A stretch of DNA of 64,000 nt. It comes from Symsagittifera roscoffensis. Lineage: Eukaryota > Xenacoelomorpha > Acoela > Convolutidae. The notes beneath the pieces are model-generated. The model worked only from the letters and a program-made list of their open reading frames with translations. It ran no database searches and was not told where the DNA came from. The stretch is from the NCBI RefSeq assembly GCF_963678635.1, contig NC_087066.1, forward strand, positions 37,265,152-37,329,151. The letters are read 5' to 3'. Made by a program: the position numbers and the translations under genes. This document shows, one piece after another, positions 11,471 through 21,789 of this stretch (positions within the stretch are counted from its first letter, which is position 1; each line of letters starts with the position of its first letter).

Positions 11471-13849
11471 TCGCAGAATGTCCGTAGGGTCCACTCCAGC
11501 TCAGTTGTCTTAGGGTTAATTCCTGCTCAATTAGAAGCGAAATTATCTATTTTTTTTTCAAGGGTTAGAGATTGAAATTGAGCTACCTTCCAGTGTTAAT
11601 CGAGGTGCCTATTGTACAGTTATAGGGCTAAGAACTTCAAAGTCAGTAAATGGTCATCCTGGAATCACCAAGGTTTAATCTTCCACTTTTCAAATTACTG
11701 TTTTAAGAGGTCCTACCTACCAAGTTTGATCCGTATCATTTAACTACTTTCCGACATAACATATTTTTAAGATCCCAAATCACAGCTTTCGGGAAAGCGC
11801 TACAAACACCGGAAAGAGTCGCCCGAAGATTTCATTTTCACCAGTGGTCTTTTTTGATGTGGTGTTTTGTGTCCATTGGCACTATGATTTCGACAGGCCC
11901 TCTCATTGTTTTGCGTAAACTCCTTAATTTTTGGTCTAGGGGTTGTTTTTCAGAAGTGTTAAAAACTTTTGCTATGATTTTCATTATAATCAGATTTATT
12001 ATAACGTGTGGTGTCATTTGCTAAAATTTCGATTTCGTTCGTTTTTGTGGGAACGATGGGCACGACCAAAAGCTTCCACAAAACGGTAGCGGGACTATTT
12101 TTTCGGTTGAAGACAAAATTAAGGTTACAGTTAGTCTGCGGTTCTAAACTTCAACCTCTTTCAACTAGAGGTACACTATAATTTTCCCATCGTCACTGGT
12201 AGTTGCTAAGTTCTGACTGGGTGATTTGACTTACCGAGAACTGTTATCACTTGAGCCCGGGTCATATTATCTCTAGTACCGTGTCAGGTTCAAAAAATTG
12301 GCATTCCTAGTTCCTTGGGGTGAGGTAGTCTACTTTTACATTACATGGATTTCTGTGTAGAAGCATGGCTGCCGGGACCAACTTGATTTGTGATACAACT
12401 TTTATGTCTGACTGTTCTGATAAGAAATCTTCGATATGTGCTGTGTTTTTCGGGTTGGTCAGTTCAATTTATTTTTTTGTTTCTTAAGAAAAAAGCAGAA
12501 TAAACCATACAACTCCATGTCTATGCTTCTGAAATTTAATTTTAATTTCAGAATTAAGTTTAATTTTAATTCAATTATATTGTCTGACTGTTGTTTTTCG
12601 ATGATATCAGATGTCCGTTGTTTCTTGGAGATCAATCTTATGTCTTTTTCTGATTTTAGAGATGTACTAAAGCATGGCTTCAGAGACGAACTCATTGTTG
12701 CTCACCCATCCACATTTTGATTTACTGTCTTAAGGGGTCCTAACAACCAAGTTTCATCCGTAACATGTTACTACTTTCCGACTTATCTTACTTTTACGGT
12801 CCCAAATCACTGCTTTCAAGCTTTAGTAACACCGGAATGAGTCACCGGAAGGTGTTATTTTCAACGGAGGTCTTTTTTGGGGTGGTTTTTTGTGTCCATT
12901 GCCGCTATAACTTCGATACGCCCTCTCACATTGTTTTGCGTAGCTTCCCAGTTTTTGGCGTAGGGTTGTTTTTGAGAAGTGCTTAAAGCTTTTGCTACAA
13001 ATTTCGTGATAACCAGATTTAGTTCAAACATTCTAACGTGTGGTATCATTAGCCAAAATAAGAACTCCGTTTTTTTTTTTGCGGGAACAAAAAAGAGCTT
13101 CCATAAAACGGGAGGGGGACCATTTTTTCAGGTTGAAGACGAAAATTAAAGTTGCAGTTGGTCTGGGGTTCTAAAATTGAGCCTCTTTTAACTTGAGCTA
13201 CACTCTATTTTTTCCCATGCTCGCCAGTAGTTGCTAAGTTCTGACAGGATGATTTGATCTACCGAAAGTGGTTATCACTTGATCACGGGTCATATCATCT
13301 CTAGTATCGGGTCAAGTTCAATAAATTGGCATTCCTAGCTCATTGGGGGTGAGGTAGTCTAGTTTTACATTACTTGGGTTTCCGCCATAAAAAGGACTAC
13401 TTTATTAAAAATTCGAACTATTTTGACTGTATCTATGCTTCAGTTTTCCGTTGTATTTTCTTTGCTAAGCGTTGAAACGTAAACAACAGTACAATTTGCA
13501 ATTCTAATTACACTGCATTCAAACTTTTAAAAAAATTAACCTGCAAAAAGAATTTTGTAGCCAATTTTTGAAATTGTGGAAGGTTTCAATCTGAAAAGTG
13601 TCTTTTCTGGCAAGCGCTTGCATTTCACAATTTTTCCGATAGTTTTAAGTTCGGTCAGCAAGGAAAAAGTTTCTGAATTGTATCAAAAGGTCTCTTTGGG
13701 TGGTCAAAGAAAGGTCTCCTCAAGAAGAGGACATCTACAAATCGCCCTAAGATAGTTTGGTGTGTGGTTTTTTTTCTAACACTAATGAATCAATTAAACT
13801 CAAAAGATAGGCTCTTCAGTTTTTTTGCCAAAACAAAACGAGCTTTGCG

Positions 13850-14005
13850 CGACTTTTGTTGCGACTTTTGTTGCGACTAATGCTTCGCACAAGTCGAGTT
13901 CTAACTCTGCGATACCCATGTTGCGACTCTGCGCGACCCATGTGGCTACTTTGCGTCAACCAGTTTGAGCTATATTGCTAATTTGGGCGACCCAAGCCTC
14001 AAGGT
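13850..14005 (+). repeat. GCGAC-rich minisatellite, array 2
   Basis: Shorter, more diverged array of the same ~24-bp unit, in the equivalent place of the next long satellite unit (2578 bp after array 1). Confidence 0.7.
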
Positions 14006-15337
14006 GTTTTGGTCGACTGGAGTTTTGGTCGCAGAATTTCCTTAGGGTCAATCCCAGCTCAGTTGTCTTACAGTTAATTCCTGCTCAGTTAGAAGCGAAA
14101 TTATCTATTTTTTTTTCAAGGATTAGAGAGAGAAATTGAGCTACCTTCCAGTGATAATCGAGGTGCCAATTATTCAGTTTTAGGGCTAAGAACTTCGAAG
14201 TCAGTAAATGGTCATCCTGGAATCACCAAGGTTTAATCTTCCACTTTTCAAATTACTGTTTTAAGAGGTCCTACCTACCAAGTTTGATCCGTATCATTTA
14301 ACTACTTTCCGACATAACATATTTTTAGGGTTTCAAATCACTGATTTCAGGAAAGCGCTATAAATACCGGAAAGAGTCGCCCGAAGATTTCATTTTCACC
14401 AGTGGTCTTTTTTGATGTGGTGTTTTGTGTCCATTGGCGCTATGGTTTCGACAGGCCCTCTCATTGTTTTGCGTAAACTCCTTAATTTTTGGCCTAGGGG
14501 TTGTTTTTCACAAGTGTTAAAAATTTTTGCTATGATGTTCATTATAATCAGATTTATTATAACGTTTGGTGTCATTTGCTAAAATTTCGATTTCGTTCGT
14601 TTTTGTGGGAACGATGCGCACGACCAAAAGCTTCCACAAAACGGTAGTGGGACTATTTTTTCGGTTGAAGACAAAATTAAGGTTACAGTTAGTCTGCGGT
14701 TCTAAACTTCAGCCTCTTTCAACTAGATGTACACTATAATTTTCCCATCCTCACCGGTAGTTGCTAAGTTCTGACTGGATGAGAACTGTTATCACTTAAG
14801 CCCGGGTCATATTATCTCTAGTATCGTGTCGGGTTCAAAAAACTGGCATTCCTAGTTCCTTGGGGCGAGGTAGTCTAGTTTTACATTACTTAGATTTCTG
14901 CAATAAGAGGGAGTACTTAATTAAAAGCTCGTACTGTTTTGACTCTGTCTTTGCAACAGTTTTCCTATGTACTTTGCTTGCAAAGCGTTGAAACTGATTT
15001 TGGCTATAATCAAAGTAAAACTTCCATTTCTACATGCTCCGCAGTCAAACTTTGAAAAATAAAGCCGCAAAAAACCTCTTTAGACAATTCTTGGATATTT
15101 GGAAGATTTTTGGCAGGCACTTACTCCTCACAATTTTTTCCGATAATTTTTAGTACAGTAGGCAAAGGACATTTTTTTTATTGTACTTAAAGGGCTTTTT
15201 GGGTGACCAAAGAATGTCTCCTGAGGGATCTACCAATCGCCCTAATTTAAGTTTGGTGTGCGGTTTTAATAGTATTGAATCAAATAAACTCAAAACATGG
15301 GCTCTTCAGTTTCTTTTGCCAAAATAGAGCGATTTTT

Positions 15338-15475
15338 GCGCGACCATTGTTGCAACTCTGCGAGACCCATGTTGCGATTTTGCGCGTCCCATGTTGCGAC
15401 TCAGCGCGACTCATGCTGGAATTTTGCGCCACCCAATTTGAGCTATGTAGCGACTTTGGGTGACTCAAGCCTCAT
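15338..15475 (+). repeat. GCGAC-rich minisatellite, array 3
   Basis: Third array of the same unit, 1486 bp after array 2, with alternating CCATGTTGCGA and TTTGCGCGAC/TCC segments. Confidence 0.75.
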
Positions 15476-16727
15476 GCGGGAGCATGGAGTTTTGGCCGCA
15501 GAAAGTCTTTAGGGTCACTTCCTGCTCAATTTTCTTAGGAACAAATCCTGCTCAGTTAGAAGCGAAAATATTTATTCTTTTTTTCAAGGTTTAAGGATAG
15601 AAAATGAGCTACCTTCCAGTGTTAATCGAGGTGTCTATTATACAATTTGAGGGCTAAAAACTTAGAAGTCAATAAGGGGTCATCCTAGATGCACCAGCGT
15701 TCAAAATTCTGAATTTCATGTTACCTCCTTAAGGTGTCCTACCTACCAGGTTGCATCCGTATCAATTGACTACTTTCCGACTTAACCTATTTTTTAAGGT
15801 CTCAGTTCACTGCTTTCAGGAAAGCGCTATTAACATCGGAAAGAAAGCCGGAAGGTTTTGTTTTCACCGGAGGTTCTTTTTCGTGGTGGTTTTTTGTGTC
15901 CATTGCCGCTATGATTTCGATATGCCCGATCTCATTGTTTCGCGTAATTCCCTTGTTTTTGGTCTAGGGGTTGTTTTTCACAAGTGCTAAAAATTTTTGC
16001 TATACTTTTCGGTATAGCCAGATTCAGTTCAAACATTATAATTTGTTGTATCATTAGCTTTTATTTTAACTCCGTGCGATTTTTTTGGGACCAACAAAAG
16101 GCTAAAAATTTTTTTAGTTGAAGACAAAAAAATTTGGTTGAAGTTGGTCTGGAGTTCTAAATTTGAGCCTCTTTCAAGTAGAGCTACACAATATTTTTTT
16201 CCCATCTTCACCGGTAGTTGCTAAGTTCTGACTGGATGATTGGACCTACCGAGAACTATTATCACTTGAGCCAGGGTCATATTATCTCTAGTATCGTGTC
16301 AAGTTCAAAAAATTTGCATTCCTAGTTTCTTGGGGGTGAGGTAGTCTAGTCTTACCAAACTTGGATTTCTGCAATAAGAGGGACTACTTAATTAAAAACT
16401 CGTACTATTTTGACTCTATGTTTGCAACGTTTTTCTGATGTTCTTTGTATGCTAAGCGTTGAAACTGAATTTGGCTATAAACAGCAGTAGAGTTTCCAAT
16501 TTTTTATTAAAACTAACATGCAAAAACAATACGTCTTTAGCCAATTTTTGGATCTGAAAGTTTTCGGCAAGCCTTTTCGGCTAGCGCTTGCCCTTCAATT
16601 TTTTCCCCGATAGTTTTAACTTCAGTGTGCAAGAAAAGGTTCTTTTAAAAGTATGCAGTAATGAATCAATTAAACTCAAAATTTGTGCACTTCAGTTATT
16701 TTTGCCACAATTAAAACAAATTTTGCA

Positions 16728-16960
16728 CGACCATCGTTGCGACTAATGTTTCGCGCGAGTTATGTTGCAATTTTGCGCGACTCGTGTTGCGTCTCTGCGC
16801 GACCCATAATGCGACTTTGCACGACCCAATTTTAGCTGTGTTGCCACTTTGCGCGACTCATGTTGCGACTTAGCGCGGCTCAAGCCTCTTGCGGGAGTGT
16901 AGAATTTCGGTCGCAGAAAGTCAATTTCGGCGACTAATTTTGGTCGCAACACGAGTCGCA
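16728..16960 (+). repeat. GCGAC-rich minisatellite, array 4
   Basis: Fourth array at the end of the long satellite block. It extends into a GGTCGC/GGCGAC-type tail up to about 16960, where the satellite ends before the non-LTR element. Confidence 0.75.
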
Positions 16961-17121
16961 GACCCCGGTTCATCTTTTTGCATGCATACTTGCACTATGC
17001 CGTGATGTGATACTATGTTATCAAATGTTGAGCAAGGAATCGCAAAGGATGCTTTTGATCAGAAATTCAACAAAACCAATTTTCCTTTGAAAATATTTTA
17101 TGTTCGATGCGTTTAGCAACT

Positions 17122-17152
17122 TTGTTCTTGTTGTTGTTGTTGTTGTTGTTGT
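17122..17152 (-). repeat. (CAA)n 3' tail of the non-LTR element
   Basis: About nine TTG units on the plus strand (CAA on the coding strand) end the retrotransposon. Short tandem repeats of this kind are the usual 3' terminus of CR1/L2/I-type elements, and I use this one to set the 3' boundary. Confidence 0.75.
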
Positions 17153-17437
17153 GGCTTTCCAGTAGAGTACTGGTGGGAATTTCTTCCACAGAGTTTATAA
17201 TATTGTCCAGTTATTTTTGCACGTTGTGCAGTCGCAGCATATCTGCCAAGTGCAGAGGTTGAGGGTACTGTATTTTTCACTGTAGAATTTCCACATAAGA
17301 GTTGTGATGCGCTGTTTGAGTCCCTGTTCTATCCTTAAATTGACTAAATGATCAACTCTATTTGCAACTCTGGTTGTACGAAAAACGAATTCTCCCCTGC
17401 GTTTTTCTGTTCGAGTTTTGGGTAATTTGAAGGGCTC

Positions 17438-18542
17438 TTATCGTCGGTCAAGGATATTGTTAGCTGTGGGAAGTGGGATGCTGTGGTGTTCGTAGTCAGT
17501 GCGGAAATTTGAAAGCAAAAGTAAGTCATTGGTCTGTAGGAACATTGGCAGAGGTAAAATGTTGAGCATTCTAAGTTGATCAGTGTATTTTTGGCAGCGT
17601 TTTCCACATATCCACTTTACTACATTCTTTTGAAAAAATTCAAGTTTTTGTAGGTTTTTTCTCAGAAAGTTCGCACAGTGACATCCGTAGGTTAGGACTG
17701 GTAGTAATATCGATTTGTAGAGACCTAGTTTTACAAAGGTGTTGAACTTATATGCTACATTTCGTCTTAGACTGAATAGTAATTTGTTTGCTTTCTTTAA
17801 TCGTTCGGTTAGATGAGTGCTCCAACTAAGATCTCCTAACATGCGAATACCCAGATCTTTTGTAGATTTTGGCTGAGGTACACGATTTCCGTTCAAAAAT
17901 AAATTTATATCAGCACCTCTAAAGTTTATTTGAGCGCATTTTTCGAATGCCAGTTCCATGTTGTTTTGTCTAACCCAATCTTCAATATTGCTTAAGTCAA
18001 GTTGTATTTCATCTTCTTTGCGTCCAACAGATAGAATTTTTAGATCGTCAGCAAGTATTGAGGGGTCACTCAAGCGTAGGACTTCAAGGAGATCATTTAT
18101 AAAATCACAGAACAGGAGTGGGCCCAGGAGTGAACCTTGGGGTACCCCGCTGGTTATTTCGAGGACGGTGGATGTGTAGAAATAGACCCGAACAAATTGC
18201 CTTCGGTTTCTGAGATAGTCGTAGATGATTTCGAGTAGGCATCCACCTACACCAATATCACTCAACTTTTGGAGTAATAACTTGTGGGGGGACTTTATCG
18301 AAGGCCTTGGAGAAATCAGCATAAAAAGCAATGATCTCATCATGGGGATTTTCATCCAGGGCTTTGTAGTTTCGATTTAGGAATTGGAGCATTTTGCTCA
18401 TAATGGAGCGTTTCTTCACAAAACCGTGTTGGTTTATGGAAAGATGGTCTTTAAAGTGCTCGTGGAGTGGAGAGTACATGCATTTTTCAAAGATTTTGCT
18501 GTCAATGTTTAGAAGGGAGGATTGGGCGATAGTTTTCAACAT
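17438..18542 (-). pseudogene. Element ORF2 part: reverse transcriptase
   Basis: Two overlapping frames (18542-18258 and 18355-17438) hold the RT core. N-Q-H-G-F-V-K-K-R-S and Y-A-D-F-S-K-A-F-D-K-V (motif A, catalytic D) lie in the first. G-V-P-Q-G-S-L-L-G-P-L-L-F (motif B) and I-L-A-D-D-L-K-I (motif C) lie in the second. The usual Phe of the FADD box is Leu here. The frameshift falls near 18290, between motifs A and B. The C-terminal part (L-G-I-R-M, W-S-T-H, Y-K-S-I-L-L-P-V-L-T-Y-G) is standard for jockey-superfamily elements. Confidence 0.85.
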
Positions 18543-18559
18543 CTTTTGGGTCGTTCTTT

Positions 18560-19706
18560 TTGTGAATGGGTGTTACAGCCGCTGTTTTCCAACTCGTTGG
18601 CATTTTGCGTATGCGTTTAATATTCTTGAAAAGCTTATTGAGTATATTACTCATTTGTTTGCCGCATCGTTGGTAAAACCCGGGAGGTAGACCATTTGGT
18701 CCACGAGTTTTTTTGTAGTGTCCATATTTGCCAGAATATTACTTATTATTTTGTTTGAAACGCTGAAGTTTGTTAGGGTTGGTGATTTGCACTTTATGTC
18801 AAGGAAGTTGTAGTTCTCTTTGGCTGAAAACACTGAGTGAAAAAATGTGTTAAACATTTCTACCTTTTCTTCTTGAATTGATGTCATTTTGTCTTTGAAC
18901 TTGATCGTTTTCGGGATGTTCGAAGCTCTATTGATATTCTTAAGGTGCTTGTAAATTTGACCACAATTTCTTGAACCAAAAATTTTTTCTTGGTATGAGA
19001 TTCGATCATGTTCACATAATTCAGTGATTTGGCTTTCTAGTTTGAGGACCTTATTTTTTTGGTAGCTAGTTGGTCGTTTTTCGAGCATCCTCTTTTGCGT
19101 GTTGAGCATTTTCATCTGATGTGATGTACTCGGTGTAATCGAAGGTGGTAGCGATTGACGATATTTGGTTCTTTTTGGGATGTGAGTGTCTATCAAGTCG
19201 GTTAAGTAGTCTTGAAGTTCATTGTACATATTGTCAACATTGGTGTAGCATTGGGGATTGATGGGCCGATCTTTCATGGCACCAACAATCCGGTCATAAT
19301 CTCCTGACCCAAAACTGTTGAAGTTTGTCATTGCTGGGGGAGGATCGAAATGTTCAAGTTCTATTGCTGTTCTGATTGCATTATGGTCAGAGTAGTCATA
19401 GATCTTATCAAAATTTTCATCGTGTTCAGAGTATACTTGACAGTTTCGGTACAGAAAAACGTCCAACGTGTTTGTGCCGCAGGTCGAAAAGTTAATGCTC
19501 TGTTGAAGAAGCCTATCTTCTAACATTTCTAGGGTTTCTTGTTCATCGTTTTCTTGACTGTTGAAGATGTCCCAGTTTGTAGATGGAAAGTTAATGTCTC
19601 CACATATGACTGCTTTACTCTTTTTAGAGATGGCTTCGAGAATTTTGTTGAAACATTGGTAGTCATATCTGTATTGACTGGCTCTAGAGGGTTGTAAAAG
19701 GAGCAT
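18560..19706 (-). pseudogene. Element ORF2 part: C-terminal half of endonuclease and RT N-terminal region
   Basis: The frame 19706-18651 continues the endonuclease after a frameshift: A-V-I-C-G-D-I-N-F-P (catalytic D and N), L-D-V-F-L and Y-S-D-H-N-A (catalytic SDH) are intact. A long linker rich in Lys and Glu follows (W-x-x-KI-F-like and N-T-F-F-H-S-V-F segments typical of jockey-superfamily ORF2). The frame then breaks near 18650. In another frame M-P-T-S-W-K-T-A-A-V and T-P-I-H-K-K (RT region 0/1) are visible down to about 18560. Confidence 0.8.
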
Positions 19707-19774
19707 ATATAGATGGTTTCGTTTGCTAGGGTTATGTCACATAGGACACAGCATTCGACGTCGAGTTTTATTTT

Positions 19775-20942
19775 TTAGGAATTTAGTGAGTTCTTAATGG
19801 CAATCAGGGCACCTCCGTGAGTGTTAGACGACTGATGTGCTCTATCTGCTCGGTAAATGTTGTATTCAGCAAGTAGTAGTTCAGAGTTTGAGATATTTTT
19901 GTTTAACCAGGTCTCAGAGATACAAATAACGCTGTACAAACCAATTTTTATGGCATTTGCCATTTTGAATCTTCTTTCATAGTTAACTAAACTGCGTGTA
20001 TCAAATTGTAAAATGTGGAGATGATCCAGTAAAACGTTGGATGTTGCATTTTCTTGTTCTGGCTGGGAATTCTGGTTTAATTGAACTTTTGCTCCATCAT
20101 GGAAAAGCTCAAGGTTTCTTATTTTCAGTTTTTCACGTGGTACGCCTTCTTCAAGCATTTCTCTACGTCGTTTCAGGCAGAGGTTTTCTTTGATAGAATC
20201 TTCTTTAGATAGGGCACGTGACAGAAATATATTCATTTCTTTCATTTTGTCTCTTTTTTCAGTACTTTTTGAAATCACTAGATTGACTGCTGCTGGATTT
20301 TCAAGCGTAACTAGAAGTGTTCTAGGCTTTTTCCTTTCTTTGTTGAATGTTCCAAGTCTTTTAAACTGGACTATTTTCGGTTTAACTCCTATGGTTCCCA
20401 AAATTTCCTCTTGTTTTTTGTGAGTTTGGACAAGATTCACGTCGCGTTGTTTATTAGGATCTTCATGGATCCCTTGAACTCTTACATTGTGTTCGATGCT
20501 GTGAGTGGTTGTGTTGTTATTGTTTTTGGAGTTTTGAGGACTATTCACGTTTTTGTAGCTTTCAACTTTCTTCACGACCTTTGCGTAACTCCCGTCTACT
20601 TTGTCGTGTGTTTTCCTCATTGCTTCGTTTTTTCTCTTTTCGACAATTTGAGCAATTTGCGTTTCGAGTGTCTCAGCATTGCAACACATGTTTTTGTTTA
20701 TTTTTTCTTCCAGGTTGTTGACAGTCCTGTTCCGAATGAAGTTGTCACGTTCGTTGTTTTCAATGCAGACGTTACATAGTAACATTGCGTTGCAACCAAG
20801 CTCCTTTATTCCGTTGATGGCTACGTTTGATAATCTTGTGCATGTTGGTTCTAGATGCATGTGACAACCAAACGCTACACAGTTGTAACTTTTTTTGGCT
20901 TTCGGTAAGGACCTTTTGCAACTTCGGCATGTGCGACTCATC
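19775..20942 (-). pseudogene. Element ORF: PHD-like finger plus N-terminal half of APE endonuclease
   Basis: The preferred start is ATG at 20942 (MSRTC...), directly before the finger, although the frame is open further upstream to 21034. Residues ~4-60 hold cysteines and histidines in a PHD-like order (C-R-S-C, then N-C and G-C-H-M-H, then T-C, then L-C-N-V-C). A charged middle segment follows, with V-R-V-Q-G-I and K-P-R-T-L-L-V blocks like those of RNA-binding ORF1 proteins. The C-terminal ~80 residues start an APE endonuclease: Q-F-D-T-R-S-L (usually N-x-R-S-L), I-S-E-T-W-L with the catalytic Glu, and G-G-A-L-I-A-I. The frame stops at 19775 in mid-domain. A finger fused in frame to the endonuclease is unusual, since ORF1 and ORF2 are normally separate. 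Confidence 0.75.
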
Positions 20943-20999
20943 GTTGAAGAGTTAACAGAGGGGGACTTTACAGAGGGATCTGTGATTCCCGAGAAGAGA

Positions 21000-21170
21000 C
21001 GCCTGCGGTACGATGCGTTCAGAGAAATATGCAAACCTGTGGATCCCGAAAAGGGGGCGCTTGCGGTTTGATATTTCTAGAACGTTAGATGGGGTCAGAG
21101 AAATATACAAACCTGTGGATCCCGAAAAGGGGACGCCTGCGGTTTGATATTTCTAGAAAGGACAGAGGGA
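21000..21170. repeat. Direct repeats between esterase and PHD ORFs
   Basis: Two clear copies and one partial copy of a ~76-bp unit (AACCTGTGGATCCCGAAAAG followed by a GCGGTTTGATATTTCTAGAA block) start near 21018 and 21094, with a partial unit near 20980-21012. They lie inside the non-LTR element between the two ORF parts. Confidence 0.8.
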
Positions 21171-21199
21171 AGTACAGCTCACAAACCTGCAGCTTACAC

Positions 21200-21786
21200 T
21201 CAGTAAGGGCAGTGGCAGTGTCGGAAGGTGCACTCGTACTGGGTGAGATGACCTTCGTCGTTGAAAGCGTCAGAGTATTTCTTGTACAGTATCTTGTTCT
21301 TTATGATGCTTTTGATGCTCTTGAGACTTTCTGGGCTTAAGTGAATTTCGTCACTGCCTAGATGGTAAAACTGTAAATCTTCTCACACACGCCTCTATAC
21401 TTCCAATTTCCCTTCTTTTTCTGTATTTCGCAATTCACTCTCGCCGATCGGAATCGATATTCACTGCGGTGAGGGATTTCGATGACAAAAATCTGCTTTG
21501 CTAGTCTGCTTAGCACCTCGGCTAATTCTGCGAGTTCGTTTGCAATATCTTCTTCAGGGACCGTGGAGGGCTCTCTTCCGTCAAAAGCGTCGTTTCCCCC
21601 AATGAGCAAAACAATGGTATTGTATTTGTCCTTCGGAGGTAGGAAGCCTCTGACCACAGCGATATGGGCTCCAGGTAATGACAAGATATTTGTGTTTGGG
21701 AATTCCAAATGTCGCGCCTGCGAATCTGCTATCAGAAGGTTCTTTGACGAAGATGTTTTGAAAATATGATATCTCCTGGTTGACAT
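21200..21786 (-). pseudogene. Element ORF1: SGNH/GDSL-like esterase domain, frameshifted
   Basis: From the ATG at 21786 the frame reads LLIADSQARHL at residues ~17-27 (block I; serine nucleophile in the position of GDS), then IVLLIGGNDAF (block III, GGND) and IFVIEIPHRSE. At about 21365 the frame breaks. In the next frame G-S-D-E-I-H-L-S (about 21345-21320) gives the D-x-x-H block V with the catalytic Asp/His pair, and that frame runs to a stop at 21200. All catalytic blocks are therefore present but split by one frameshift. In CR1/L2-type elements this domain belongs to ORF1; its role in transposition is not settled. About 195 residues with the shift included. Confidence 0.75.
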
Positions 21787-21789
21787 TTA

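Larger units (their letters stand above)
10560..16980. repeat. Long-unit tandem satellite (1.0-1.5 kb units)
   Basis: A conserved ~180-bp anchor (CTGCTTTCAGGAAAGCGCTA and the following GTGTCCATTGCC block) recurs in the same orientation at about 10631, 11783, 12810, 14341 and 15810, with spacing of about 1152, 1027, 1531 and 1469 bp. A second anchor (TTGCTAAGTTCTGAC, with a downstream TGAGGTAGTCTA block) recurs between them. Four of the units carry a GCGAC-rich minisatellite. No open frame is conserved across units, so this looks like non-coding satellite or decayed non-autonomous element DNA. Units at about 11.50-12.36 kb and 14.05-14.90 kb are nearly identical, which shows a higher-order period of about 2.56 kb. 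Confidence 0.85.

Noticed and set aside
11282-11575. Overlapping plus-strand open frames with Cys/His-rich repeats
   Set aside because: Produced by a 24-bp minisatellite, open in all three frames, not conserved between arrays.
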